Assembly (NCBI RefSeq): GCF_003611035.1
Contig: NZ_CP030033.1
Span: 4,278,001-4,342,000 of the forward strand
Direction of reading: 5' to 3'
Origin: Cryobacterium soli
Lineage (GTDB): Bacteria > Actinomycetota > Actinomycetes > Actinomycetales > Microbacteriaceae
DNA: 64,000 bases
This document shows positions 36,301-44,267 of this stretch, one piece after another. Numbering within the stretch: position 1 is the stretch's first letter; each line of letters begins with the position of its first letter. The translations under genes were made by a program, and so were the position numbers. The notes beneath the pieces were generated by a model, which ran no database searches, was not told where the DNA came from, and was given only the letters and a program-made list of their open reading frames with translations.

Positions 36301-36918
36301 CTGGGCCGGATCAATCCGCTCGCCCTCGAGGAATTCGCCGCCCTCGAACAGAGGCACCTCTTCCTCACCGAACAGCTCACCGACCTCACCAGGACCCGGG
36401 CCGACCTGCTCACGATCATCGACGACATCGACGACAAGATGGGCACCATCTTCTCCAGCGCGTTCGACGACACGCAGGCCGCGTTCGCCGAGGTGTTCCC
36501 GATTCTGTTCCCCGGTGGCAGCGGCAGCATCCAGCTCACCGACCCGTCCGACATGCTCACGACGGGCATCGAGGTGTCGGTGAAACCGGCCGGGAAGAAG
36601 ATCGAGCGCCTCTCGCTGCTCTCCGGCGGGGAGCGGTCCCTGGCCGCGGTCGCGCTGCTCATCGCCATCTTCAAGGCGCGGCCGAGCCCGTTCTACATCA
36701 TGGACGAGGTTGAGGCGGCGCTCGACGACGCCAACCTGGGCCGCCTGCTGACCATCTTCGAAGACCTCCGGCGCAGCAGCCAGCTCATCGTGATCACCCA
36801 CCAGAAACGCACCATGGAGATCGCCGACGCCCTGTACGGCGTGTCCATGCGGCAGGACGGCGTGTCGGCGGTCGTGGGACAGCGCGTGGTGCGGGACGAC
36901 GTCGAGCAGGCCTCCTGA
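33322..36918 (+). CDS. smc: chromosome segregation ATPase SMC
   Basis: 1198 residues. The condensin ATPase that, with ScpA/ScpB, organises and segregates the chromosome. Walker A CVVGPNGSGKSNVVDALAWV is near residue 32. Long coiled coils flank a hinge (about residues 490-640). The signature LSGGERSLAAVALLIAIF and Walker B FYIMDEVEAALDDANL close the ABC head. It starts at TTG 33322 (MYLKSLTLKGFKSF); AGAAGGGA lies upstream. The coiled coils are very Ala/Glu/Arg rich. It belongs to the conserved rnc-mutM-smc-ftsY order. Confidence 0.97.
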   Translation: MYLKSLTLKGFKSFAQPTTFAFEPGVTCVVGPNGSGKSNVVDALAWVMGEQGVKTLRGGKMEDVIFAGTSTRGPLGRAEVTLSIDNSDGALPIEYAEVTISRTLFRNGGSEYAINGRTCRLLDVQELLSDSGLGREMHVIVGQGQLDAVLRASPEERRGFIEEAAGILKHRRRKEKTVRKLEAMQTNLTRLSDLAGEIRRQLKPLGQQAQVAREAQQIAATVRDARARLLADDVVTLRTALDAHGRTESERHSERIVIQDQLDHNQARIRRLEEAQVGDAVDVARRTAFALESAQERLRGLYSLANQRLALLGSQAEPAERASSVTPHRVAEATAEVGRLERGIVVAEDTWTRTRAVTAALRRDLDALDDEISAQSALVSRHDLEVSQLAGQADTAASRLAAVRGEVLRRHGALSAARERLAAAQAELAGLDETELDDAHGGVPEGLPDGIDPADLDEIVEQAQAQILEAGAEIERLRDLLHGHERERDALAARRGALTLALGQKDGSSALLAADLAGIGGLVAELMSVQPGFERAVAAALGSLADAVAADDRTAAVHAVDHSDRHHLGRVEFVLTGAGPASPAALPVLPGAVPAASVVDAPPGVLGLLARTLIVDDLAAAAAAADALAGTASGGPVTLITRAGDVLTAHSLRAGTGAAPSKLELVTERDTAESRLAEVTSQITIVTADLGEQRTLHAAAKAQASAAAALVRDRDARESARAAQRGRLTVQMDAASADLDRLSAAAELAAAGVAEAESAAATSAAALETRRSQPRPILDVSARDSLAAELDAAKEREIEARLQVDTARERVRSGHGRVAALTRQLETDRAEADAAARRAVLRRRQVDAASAVADALPRALGSIDASVAEARALLSTAEAERASQNEELGSLRRDESTLRTRLQAITENVHGLELQIYEKKLQLSALLERAAHELGLVEDVLVAEYGPAQPVPATAAGRADVSQRGASEADPGTPYDRDEQQARLAAAERKYARLGRINPLALEEFAALEQRHLFLTEQLTDLTRTRADLLTIIDDIDDKMGTIFSSAFDDTQAAFAEVFPILFPGGSGSIQLTDPSDMLTTGIEVSVKPAGKKIERLSLLSGGERSLAAVALLIAIFKARPSPFYIMDEVEAALDDANLGRLLTIFEDLRRSSQLIVITHQKRTMEIADALYGVSMRQDGVSAVVGQRVVRDDVEQAS

Positions 36919-36934
36919 AGGCAGCCTGCTCTGA

Positions 36935-38392
36935 TCAGCGGTCCTCCTCCGGGAGCGGTCGATTGCTGCGGAACAGGTTCTCGGGGTCGACGGTGCGTTT
37001 GAGCGCGGCCAGCCGCGTCAGCACGTCGGGTGCGAAGGCGAGGGAGAGATCCTGCCCCGCGGTCAAAAAGCTCGGCACCGTGCGCGGCACACCCACGCCC
37101 TGCAGGGTGTCCTCCAACGGTTGGAAGAGCAGGTGCCGATCGGCGGGTGCCGGGATCGGGGCGCCAGGAGGCAGGATGGCCGCCGCGAAGAGCAGATAAC
37201 CGGTATCCAGGTGCCCGGCCACCCCGTCTTCCCCCACGGTGGGATCGCCGATGAGGCCCCCGAGCGGGCGCAGCTGCAACATGGTCAGACCCGCGTAGCT
37301 CGCGGTGCGGAACGCGGCCACCAGGCCCGCCATCGTCGCCGGGTCCAGGTCGGTCACGTTCCTGGACCAGTCCAGCGTGGGGGAAGGGTCCTGGGGCTCG
37401 CCGGACACCTCGCCGAGCTGACCGATCGGGAACGGCCGGGTGAGGTCGGCGATCACCGGGGCGATGGTGTGCAGGGGGGCGAGAAGGGCCTGGCCGGCCT
37501 CGGCAGATCCGACGAAGACCGCGTCCACCTGGGCGAAGCTGCGGCCGCGCAGAAGTTCGGGCACCTGCTCGATATCGGGCATGTTGATCAGACCGAGCAT
37601 CAGGCTCAACTCGGGCGGCGCATCCAGCAGGATGTCGGTGGCGGCACCGAACACGACCTCGGCCGACTCTGCGGGAAAGAGGAGCTTGCCGCCGAAGAGG
37701 TCGGGGGCGCTGAACAGGTCGATCTCCAGGGCCGTGACCACGCCGAACAGCCCCGCGGCGCCGCGGAGCGCCCAGAGTAACTCGGGGTCGGTGTCGCGGC
37801 TGACCCGCCGCAGCACGCCGGTCGCGTCGAGGAGTTCGACCGCCCGGATGGAGTGCGCGGCCAGGCCCTTCCACCGGCTGAACCACGAGTGGCCGCCCGA
37901 GAGCAGGTATCCGGCCACGCTCACATCGGGGTTCGAGCCGGCCAGCGCCACGAGCCCGCTGCCGTCGAGCCGGGTGAGCAGGGTTCCCCAGGGCACTCCG
38001 GCGCCGACGCGGGCGTACCGGCCCACCACGTTCACCGTGATCTCGTCGAACGCCGTGGTGCGCACGAGGATCTGCCCGGTCAGGGTGCCGGAGGCGCCGT
38101 GCCCGCGCGGTTGCACGGTCACTCCGAGCCCGTCCTCTCTGGCGGCGACGATCACCTGCCGCAGATCACGCACCGAGCGGGGCAGGACGACGGCCGCCGG
38201 ATGCTGGTCGACGGCAAGATTCCAGGCGGCACGGGCGTCGTCCCAGCCGGCGTCGCCGGGCAGCACGATATCGCCGTCGAGCCGACCGGCCAGCGTCGCC
38301 AGTGCCGGCGGCGACTCCGCGTCGCCTCGAGCGGTGCCTGAGGGTTCGAACGGGGCCCGGCCGGCCGGCCGGGCGTCGGGAGTGGGGGACAT
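36935..38392 (-). CDS. FAD-binding (berberine bridge-type) oxidoreductase
   Basis: 485 residues of the VAO/PCMH FAD-binding superfamily. VQPRGHGASGTLTGQILVRT and RVGAGVPWGTLLTRLDGSGL are FAD-contact segments; GYLLSGGHSWFSRWKGLAAHSI carries the GGH motif. The C-terminal LKRTVDPENLFRSNRPLP is the usual berberine-like end. No clear bicovalent Cys is seen. ATG 38392 is chosen for the GAAAGGA ribosome site 6 nt upstream on the minus strand. A 14-bp direct repeat sits just upstream. It is flanked by smc (convergent) and ftsY (divergent), and interrupts an otherwise conserved pair. The substrate is unknown. Confidence 0.87.
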   Translation of the reverse strand: MSPTPDARPAGRAPFEPSGTARGDAESPPALATLAGRLDGDIVLPGDAGWDDARAAWNLAVDQHPAAVVLPRSVRDLRQVIVAAREDGLGVTVQPRGHGASGTLTGQILVRTTAFDEITVNVVGRYARVGAGVPWGTLLTRLDGSGLVALAGSNPDVSVAGYLLSGGHSWFSRWKGLAAHSIRAVELLDATGVLRRVSRDTDPELLWALRGAAGLFGVVTALEIDLFSAPDLFGGKLLFPAESAEVVFGAATDILLDAPPELSLMLGLINMPDIEQVPELLRGRSFAQVDAVFVGSAEAGQALLAPLHTIAPVIADLTRPFPIGQLGEVSGEPQDPSPTLDWSRNVTDLDPATMAGLVAAFRTASYAGLTMLQLRPLGGLIGDPTVGEDGVAGHLDTGYLLFAAAILPPGAPIPAPADRHLLFQPLEDTLQGVGVPRTVPSFLTAGQDLSLAFAPDVLTRLAALKRTVDPENLFRSNRPLPEEDR

Positions 38393-38415
38393 CGGGCATC
38401 CTTTCGACGAGGTGT

Positions 38416-38457
38416 CTCTGGTGCTACCGCTCTGATGGTGTCGCTCTGGTGCTACCG
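38416..38457. repeat. 14-bp direct repeat upstream of FAD oxidoreductase
   Basis: ctctggtgctaccg occurs at 38416-38429 and again at 38444-38457, 28 bp apart, within 25-65 bp of the oxidoreductase start. Spacing near three helical turns suggests a possible operator. Confidence 0.6.
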
Positions 38458-38563
38458 AGAAGATACCCAGCACCGCACCGATACCGCCACCCCCGGCGGT
38501 GGTGCGCCGGGACACGACAGCGGCCGGTGCGCGCGGTGGGTCAGCGCCGACTAGCCTTGGACC

Positions 38564-39439
38564 ATGGCAGAACGCACCCCGTGGTCCCTCTCCGGCGCAT
38601 TGCGCGGAGTGTTCGCGAAGAAGACGATCGACGCAGATACCTGGGACGACCTCGAGGACTCGTTGATCACGGCCGACTTCGGGCCCGATATCACCGACGG
38701 CATCGTCGCCGAGTTGCGGGCGAAGGTGTCGCGGTACAACACCACAGACCCCAAGGACCTGCACCGTATGCTGCGGGAAGGCATCGAGGAGCGTCTGTCC
38801 AAGCTGGATTCCACCCTCAACCTCAGCGCCCGGCCGGCCGTGGTGCTCGTCGTGGGCGTGAACGGCGTCGGCAAGACCACCACCATCGGCAAGTTCGCCA
38901 AATTCCTGCGTGTCTACGACCGCAGTGTTCTCATCGGCGCCGCCGACACCTTCCGGGCCGCGGCCGTCGAGCAGCTCGCCACCTGGGCGGAACGCGCCGG
39001 CGCCGAGATCGTGCGCCCGCAGGCGCAGGGCCAGGACCCGGCCTCGGTGGCCTTCCAGACCGTTGAACGGGCCATCAACACGGGCACCGAGATCGTCATC
39101 ATCGACACCGCCGGCCGGCTGCAGACCAAGGGCGGGCTCATGGACGAGCTCACCAAGATCCGCCGAGTGATCGAGAAGCAGACCCCGATCTCAGAGGTGC
39201 TGCTGGTGCTCGACGCCACCACCGGCCAGAACGGCCTGGCTCAGGCAGAGGCGTTCATCGAGCACGCCGGCGTGACCGGACTGGTGCTCACCAAGCTCGA
39301 CGGCTCCGCCAAGGGCGGCTTCGTGCTCGCCGTGCAGGAGAAGACCGGAATCCCCATCAAACTCGTCGGGCAGGGTGAGGGCATCAACGACCTCACCGGA
39401 TTCACCCCGCACGTCTTCGCGCAAAAACTCGTCGGATAG
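38564..39439 (+). CDS. ftsY: signal recognition particle receptor FtsY
   Basis: 291 residues: the NG domain only, without the acidic A domain, as often in actinobacteria. The N domain has WDDLEDSLITADFGPDI. The G domain has VVGVNGVGKTTTIGKFAKFL, GAADTFRAAAVEQL, VIIDTAGRLQTKG, LTKLDGSAKGG and GQGEGINDLTGF. It docks Ffh-ribosome complexes at the membrane. ATG 38564 has TAGCCT 6 nt upstream and no ribosome site. Confidence 0.97.
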   Translation: MAERTPWSLSGALRGVFAKKTIDADTWDDLEDSLITADFGPDITDGIVAELRAKVSRYNTTDPKDLHRMLREGIEERLSKLDSTLNLSARPAVVLVVGVNGVGKTTTIGKFAKFLRVYDRSVLIGAADTFRAAAVEQLATWAERAGAEIVRPQAQGQDPASVAFQTVERAINTGTEIVIIDTAGRLQTKGGLMDELTKIRRVIEKQTPISEVLLVLDATTGQNGLAQAEAFIEHAGVTGLVLTKLDGSAKGGFVLAVQEKTGIPIKLVGQGEGINDLTGFTPHVFAQKLVG

Positions 39440-39447
39440 GACGCCCC

Positions 39448-39954
39448 ATGACCATCGAACACGACTTCTTCGGAGTACTCGGCAGCGACGACGAGAGCGG
39501 TGAGCTGTACTGGTCGGACACGGCCGAGCTGGGCGACCAGAACGTCGACGTGGACGTGAGCTCCCCCGACGAGGAGTCGGTGTCGTCAGAGGCCCTCGAC
39601 ATCGTCGCGGCCATGATCAACGCGCTCGAGGAGCTCGACTCGCAGGCCAGGGAATCCCTCGTGGCCGACCTGAGCGCCGAGGTCTCTGTGACGAGCCAGT
39701 TCATCACGGCCCAGTTCGACGAGCTCGACGACGAGGTGCTCGAGGACGCCCTGATCTGGGATTCCGGCGACAAGCAGATCGACTTCCTGCGTTCCATCCA
39801 GCTGCAGCGGATCGGGTTCCACCCGCACCACATCGGCGCGGACCAGCACTTCGCCGTGCTCGACTACTCGATCAGCCCGCACGAGACGGATGCGCTGCTC
39901 GTCGTCACCCTGGACGTGCATGGGGACACCATCGGCATCGCCGCCGACAGCTGA
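39448..39954 (+). CDS. DUF2004 domain protein
   Basis: 168 acidic residues, 8 bp after ftsY. EHDFFGVLGSDDESGELYWSDTAELGDQNVDVDV and the C-terminal DALLVVTLDVHGDTIGIAADS resemble the small DUF2004 family of unknown function. No signal peptide or membrane segment is seen. It ends at a strong terminator, so it closes the ftsY transcript. The family assignment is from memory of pattern. Confidence 0.75.
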   Translation: MTIEHDFFGVLGSDDESGELYWSDTAELGDQNVDVDVSSPDEESVSSEALDIVAAMINALEELDSQARESLVADLSAEVSVTSQFITAQFDELDDEVLEDALIWDSGDKQIDFLRSIQLQRIGFHPHHIGADQHFAVLDYSISPHETDALLVVTLDVHGDTIGIAADS

Positions 39955-39970
39955 GCTGTCGCGGAACGAG

Positions 39971-40002
39971 CGAAGGCCCCCGGAGCGATCCGGGGGCCTT
40001 CG
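39971..40002. terminator. bidirectional terminator between DUF2004 and MFS genes
   Basis: cgaaggcccccgg pairs exactly with ccgggggccttcg (13 bp) around a 6-nt loop; the pairing extends 4 more bp beyond one mismatch. It lies between convergent genes. Confidence 0.85.
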
Positions 40003-40032
40003 TTCGTACGTGCGGCCCGTGAGCCGGGGAGA

Positions 40033-41547
40033 CTAGCCCAGGTGCAGGGCCGGCTCGGTGCCGAGAAGCTCCGAGCGCTGGGGGCGCACCATGAAGAAGG
40101 CCACCGGTGCGGCGACGAAAACACCGACGGCCGCCCAGAAGAACGCCGCCTGATAACCGTCGACGAGAGCACCCAGCTGGGCGACGGGAGTACCGTCACC
40201 GGCCGCCAGCGAGCTTGCCACTGCCGTCGTGTAGAGCACCGTGAAGACCGCGGAGCCGATGGATCCGCCGATCTGCTGCACGGCGGTGACGGCAGCACTG
40301 GCCGCGCCGGCGTCGTGGGCGTCGATACCGGAGAGGGCCACATTCTGCAACGGCACGAAGATCAGTGCGAGGCCTGCGCCCATCAGGATCAGGCCGGGCA
40401 GCACCTCGACGGCGTAGCTCCCGCCGACGGTGATGCGGGAGAGGTAGAGCAGGCCTGCGGCGACTACAAGAGGACCCACCGTCATCGGCAGTCGAACGCC
40501 AACGCGCGGCAGGAATTTGGAGAGCACCGCGGCGCCGACCATGATCGTGGCCGTCATCGGCAGAGACGCCAACCCGGATTCCAGCGGCGAGAACCCGAGC
40601 ACGATCTGCAGGTGGAAGGTGAGGAAGAGCAGTCCGCCCAGGAGCGCGGCACCGGTGAGCAGGCCCGTGATGAACGCACCACCGCGCACCTTGTCCGCCA
40701 GGATCCGCAACGGCAACAGGGGGTGGTTGGAGCGGCTCTCGACCAGCACGAAGAGGGCGAGAAGGACCACGCCCAGCGGGATGAAGACCAGGACCTGCCA
40801 GGCATCCCAGCCGTTTTCGGCCTGAGCGAAGCCGAAGACCAGCGAACCGAGGCCGAGGGCCACGAGAATCGCGCCGGGGACGTCATAGCGAGTGTTGCCG
40901 TGCGCCTTGCTCTCCCGGATGATCGGGATGGCTGCGGCGATGGCGACGATCGCGATCGGCACGTTCACCAGTAGGCACCACCGCCAGCTGGCGTATTCGG
41001 TCAGAACGCCACCGAGCACCAGTCCCACCGCGGCGCCACCACCGGCGATCGCACCGTAGACCGAGAAGGCCTTGATCCGGTCCTTGCCGCCGGGGAAATT
41101 GACGGTGAGCAGCGCCAGCGAGGCCGGGGCGAGGAGGGCGGCGAAGAGGCCCTGCAGACCGCGGGCGGCCAAGAGCTCCCAGGTGCTCTGTGCCATGCCA
41201 CCGAGGACCGAAGCCACGGCGAAGCCGGCCATGCCGACGATGAAAGAGCGCTTGCGCCCCCAGTAGTCGGCGATGCGGCCGCCCAGAAGCAGCAGGGCGC
41301 CGAAGACCAGTGCGTACAGGGTGACGACCCAGGTGCGATCGCCGTCACTCATGCCCAGATCGCTCTGCGCGTGGGGGAGGGCGATGTTGACGATGGTTCC
41401 GTCGAGCACGACGGTGAGTTGGGCGAGGGCGACGATCGCCAGAAGCCACCACCGACGGGGGTTGTGACCGGCCGTGTCTCTGGGGTGTTCGGAGGGGGAA
41501 GTGGGGGTGGAAACCGGAGATACGCCGGTCGCGCTCGATTCTGACAT
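40033..41547 (-). CDS. MFS multidrug exporter (DHA2) controlled by adjacent TetR
   Basis: 504 residues with 14 likely helices. LDGTIVNIALPHAQSDLG is motif D of the 14-helix drug exporters; GGRIADYWGRKRSFIVGM is motif A; GAIAGGGAAVGLVLGGVL is the antiporter motif C. ATG 41547 (MSESSATG) is used because TAGAGT lies 7 nt upstream on the minus strand. The divergent TetR gene and an 18-bp palindrome between them indicate repression relieved by the exported compound. The substrate is unknown. Confidence 0.92.
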   Translation of the reverse strand: MSESSATGVSPVSTPTSPSEHPRDTAGHNPRRWWLLAIVALAQLTVVLDGTIVNIALPHAQSDLGMSDGDRTWVVTLYALVFGALLLLGGRIADYWGRKRSFIVGMAGFAVASVLGGMAQSTWELLAARGLQGLFAALLAPASLALLTVNFPGGKDRIKAFSVYGAIAGGGAAVGLVLGGVLTEYASWRWCLLVNVPIAIVAIAAAIPIIRESKAHGNTRYDVPGAILVALGLGSLVFGFAQAENGWDAWQVLVFIPLGVVLLALFVLVESRSNHPLLPLRILADKVRGGAFITGLLTGAALLGGLLFLTFHLQIVLGFSPLESGLASLPMTATIMVGAAVLSKFLPRVGVRLPMTVGPLVVAAGLLYLSRITVGGSYAVEVLPGLILMGAGLALIFVPLQNVALSGIDAHDAGAASAAVTAVQQIGGSIGSAVFTVLYTTAVASSLAAGDGTPVAQLGALVDGYQAAFFWAAVGVFVAAPVAFFMVRPQRSELLGTEPALHLG

Positions 41548-41554
41548 GCCGAGA

Positions 41555-41589
41555 ACTCTACCAAACGAACTAGTTCGTTTTGCTACGAT
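41555..41589. promoter_or_regulatory. TetR operator between divergent leaderless promoters
   Basis: AAACGAACTAGTTCGTTT at 41563-41580 is a perfect 18-bp palindrome. It lies between the MFS -10 (TAGAGT on the minus strand, 41555-41560) and the tetR -10 (TACGAT, 41584-41589), so a bound repressor would block both promoters. Confidence 0.8.
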
Positions 41590-41595
41590 AAAGAG

Positions 41596-42213
41596 ATGAC
41601 TTCCGAGATTTCTCCCACGGGCCCATCGGCGAAGGAGCCGGAGCCCACCCGTCAGCGCATCCTCGAGGCAGCCAGAACCGAGTTCGCTGCCTTCGGCCTG
41701 GCGGGCGCCCGGATCGATCGCATCGCGCGCAACGCCGCAGCGAGCAAGGAACGGCTGTACGCCTATTACCGCCACAAAGCGGAGCTGTTCAGCGCGGTCC
41801 TCGAGCTCAACCTGGGCGAGTTCGCTGCGGCGATGGCCGGGGCCGGGGGAACCCTGCCCGAGTTCGCGGGGGCGCTGTACGACCACTCGGTTGCGCATCC
41901 GGAGCACCTGCGGATGATCGACTGGGCGCGGCTGGAGCGACAGGACGTCGTGGATCCGTCCTGGGCCCTCATGGACCGCTTCCACGCGGAGCAGCTCCGC
42001 GGGATCGTGGCCCTGCAGCGGGCCGGCACCGTGGATTCGTCGTGGGACCCTGAGCACGTGTCCGCGCTCATCTTCGGGATCGTGACGTGCTGGAACCACG
42101 AGCCGGCCGAGGCATTGGCCACGCCGCCCGTGGTGAACGCGAGCACGATCGCAACCCGGCGGGCCACGGTGGTGCGCGCTGTGGAGCGTCTGATGATCCC
42201 TGAGGCCGGGTGA
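41596..42213 (+). CDS. TetR/AcrR-family repressor
   Basis: 205 residues. The N-terminal HTH is TRQRILEAARTEFAAFGLAGARIDRIARNAAASKERLYAYYRHKAELF (shown here only to mark it: about residues 20-68). The C-terminal half is a ligand-binding helical domain with a TetR_C-like region. ATG 41596 has TACGAT 6 nt upstream. It probably represses itself and the divergent MFS exporter through the palindrome at 41563-41580. The inducer is unknown. Its stop begins a 14-bp tandem repeat. Confidence 0.92.
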   Translation: MTSEISPTGPSAKEPEPTRQRILEAARTEFAAFGLAGARIDRIARNAAASKERLYAYYRHKAELFSAVLELNLGEFAAAMAGAGGTLPEFAGALYDHSVAHPEHLRMIDWARLERQDVVDPSWALMDRFHAEQLRGIVALQRAGTVDSSWDPEHVSALIFGIVTCWNHEPAEALATPPVVNASTIATRRATVVRAVERLMIPEAG

Positions 42214-42250
42214 ACGGCGCCTACTGAACGGCGTCTACTGAACGGTGCCC
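42211..42250. repeat. 14-bp tandem repeat, about 3 copies
   Basis: tgaacggcgcctac, tgaacggcgtctac and a third partial copy tgaacggtgccc follow one another. The first triplet is the tetR stop, and the second unit contains the stop of the convergent monooxygenase gene. Confidence 0.8.
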
Positions 42251-42546
42251 TTGACAGGGTCACCCAGCGGAACGTTCTCGAGCACGCTCACCACGCTGGG
42301 GCCGGTGACATGGTCGGCCAGGAGCGCGTTGAGCTGGCCGATCGGCGCTCCCGCTGCGTGCGCGGCGAGGTCCTCCTTGGTCGTCCAACGCTCGATCATG
42401 ACCACGGTCTCTGCGTCGTGATGCAGCGCGTAGAGCTCGCACCCGGCCTCGTCGTGCACCCGGGGGGAGACGAGGGCGAACGCATCCACCACATTCTGGC
42501 GGTGCCCGTCGAGCGGGGTGATCACGGCGACGACGACAACTGGCAT
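42235..42546 (-). CDS. antibiotic biosynthesis monooxygenase (ABM) domain protein
   Basis: 103 residues, a single ferredoxin-like ABM domain. VVVVAVITPLDGHRQNVVDAF at the N-terminus and GCELYALHHDAETVVMIERWTTKEDLAAH are typical. Such proteins include quinol monooxygenases (YgiN-like) and small heme- or substrate-binding proteins. ATG 42546 is chosen for the GGGAG ribosome site upstream on the minus strand; the upstream in-frame extension is spurious. It is convergent with tetR. Confidence 0.85.
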   Translation of the reverse strand: MPVVVVAVITPLDGHRQNVVDAFALVSPRVHDEAGCELYALHHDAETVVMIERWTTKEDLAAHAAGAPIGQLNALLADHVTGPSVVSVLENVPLGDPVKGTVQ

Positions 42547-42647
42547 GGCTGCTCCCTGTTTCGGTGGAGCCTCCACCGTACGCGCCCCGGCACGGATTCC
42601 CGCCAGTGAGAGCGGGAGCCCCCGGAGCCGGTTAAACTAAGACCACA

Positions 42648-44219
42648 ATGGCTACTTTTGGAAACCTCTCAGATCGCCTCGCCGAGACGTTTAAAAATCT
42701 CCGCACCAAGGGCAAGCTCAGCGCTGCGGATGTCGACGGCACCGTCCGCGAGATCCGTCGCGCCCTCCTCGACGCCGACGTGGCGCTCGAGGTGGTCAAG
42801 GACTTCACCGGGAAGGTGCGCGAGCGCGCCCTCGGCGACGAGGTCAGCAAGGCCCTGAACCCGGCCCAGCAGGTCGTGCAGATCGTCAATGAGGAACTCA
42901 TCGAGATCCTCGGCGGCCAGCAGCGTCGTCTGGAGTTCGCGAAGAAGCCGCCGACCATCATCATGCTCGCGGGCCTCCAGGGTGCCGGCAAGACCACCCT
43001 GGCGGGCAAGCTCGCCAAGTGGCTGGCCAAGGACGGCCACACGCCGATCCTGGTGGCGGCCGACCTCCAACGCCCCAACGCCGTCACCCAGCTCGAGGTC
43101 GTCGGAGCGCAGGCCGGCGTGCCCGTCTACGCGCCCGAGCCCGGCAACGGCGTGGGCAACCCGGTCAAGGTGGCCAAGGACGGCGTCAAGTACGCCCAGC
43201 AGAAGCTGCACGATGTGGTCATCGTCGACACCGCAGGGCGTCTCGGCGTCGACGCCGAGATGATGAAGCAGGCCGCGGACATCCGCAAGGCCATCGACCC
43301 CGACGAGGTGCTCTTCGTCATCGACGCCATGATCGGACAGGACGCGGTGGCCACGGCCCGCGCCTTCCAGGACGGCGTCGACTTCACCGGCGTGGTGCTC
43401 TCCAAGCTCGACGGTGACGCCCGCGGTGGCGCGGCACTGTCGGTGGCGTCCATCACCGGCCGCCCGATCATGTTCGCGTCCACGGGCGAGAGCCTGGACG
43501 ACTTCGAGCCATTCCACCCCGACCGCATGGCCAGCCGCATCCTCGACCTCGGTGACATCCTCACCCTCATCGAGCAGGCACAGGGCGCATTCGACGAGGA
43601 GGAAGCCCGCAAGATCGCGGAGAAGTTCTCCACCGACACCTTCACCCTCGACGACTTCCTCGGCCAGATGCAGCAGCTGCGCAACATGGGCTCGATCAAG
43701 AAGATGATGGGCATGCTGCCCGGCGCCGGCGCCATGAAGCAGCAGCTGGACAACTTCGACGAGCGCGAGATCGTGCGCACCGAGGCGATCATCCAGTCGA
43801 TGACCAAGGCCGAGCGCGTCACGCCGAAGCTGCTCAACGGGTCCCGTCGCCTGCGCATCGCGCGGGGTTCCGGCTCCAGCGTGACCGAGGTCAACCAGCT
43901 CGTGCAGCGGTTCGAACAGGCCGCGAAGATGATGAAGACTGTCGCCAAGGGCGGCATGCCCAACATCCCCGGCATGGGTCCGGTGCCCGGGGGCATGGGC
44001 GGCAAGCGCCCGCAGGTGCAGCAGAAGAAGAAGGGCTCGAAGTCGGGCAACCCGGCCAAGCGTGCGGCAGAGAACGCCGCTCTGGCCTCGGGCGAGAAGC
44101 TCGGTGGCGCCCCGGCGGGCGGCGGTTCCGGCTTCGGTCTCGGCAATGGTGCGAAGGCTCCGGCCGGTGGACCATCGGCCGAGGAGATGGCGGCCCTGCA
44201 GAAGATGCTCGGCCGGTAG
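42648..44219 (+). CDS. ffh: signal recognition particle protein Ffh
   Basis: 523 residues. The N domain starts MATFGNLSDRLAETFKNLR. The G domain carries LAGLQGAGKTTLAGKLAKWL, AADLQRPNAVTQL, VIVDTAGRLGVDAEM and LSKLDGDARGG. The Met-rich M domain (FLGQMQQLRNMGSIKKMMGM, GSGSSVTEVNQLVQRFEQAAKMM) binds signal peptides and 4.5S RNA. A ~70-residue Gly/Lys-rich tail follows. ATG 42648 is 9 nt after TAAACT, with no ribosome site. It partners FtsY, 3 kb upstream. Confidence 0.97.
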   Translation: MATFGNLSDRLAETFKNLRTKGKLSAADVDGTVREIRRALLDADVALEVVKDFTGKVRERALGDEVSKALNPAQQVVQIVNEELIEILGGQQRRLEFAKKPPTIIMLAGLQGAGKTTLAGKLAKWLAKDGHTPILVAADLQRPNAVTQLEVVGAQAGVPVYAPEPGNGVGNPVKVAKDGVKYAQQKLHDVVIVDTAGRLGVDAEMMKQAADIRKAIDPDEVLFVIDAMIGQDAVATARAFQDGVDFTGVVLSKLDGDARGGAALSVASITGRPIMFASTGESLDDFEPFHPDRMASRILDLGDILTLIEQAQGAFDEEEARKIAEKFSTDTFTLDDFLGQMQQLRNMGSIKKMMGMLPGAGAMKQQLDNFDEREIVRTEAIIQSMTKAERVTPKLLNGSRRLRIARGSGSSVTEVNQLVQRFEQAAKMMKTVAKGGMPNIPGMGPVPGGMGGKRPQVQQKKKGSKSGNPAKRAAENAALASGEKLGGAPAGGGSGFGLGNGAKAPAGGPSAEEMAALQKMLGR

Positions 44220-44267
44220 CGGCTATCGCACGCGGGCGCGGGCGGGCGAGGGGATTAGGATTCTCCA

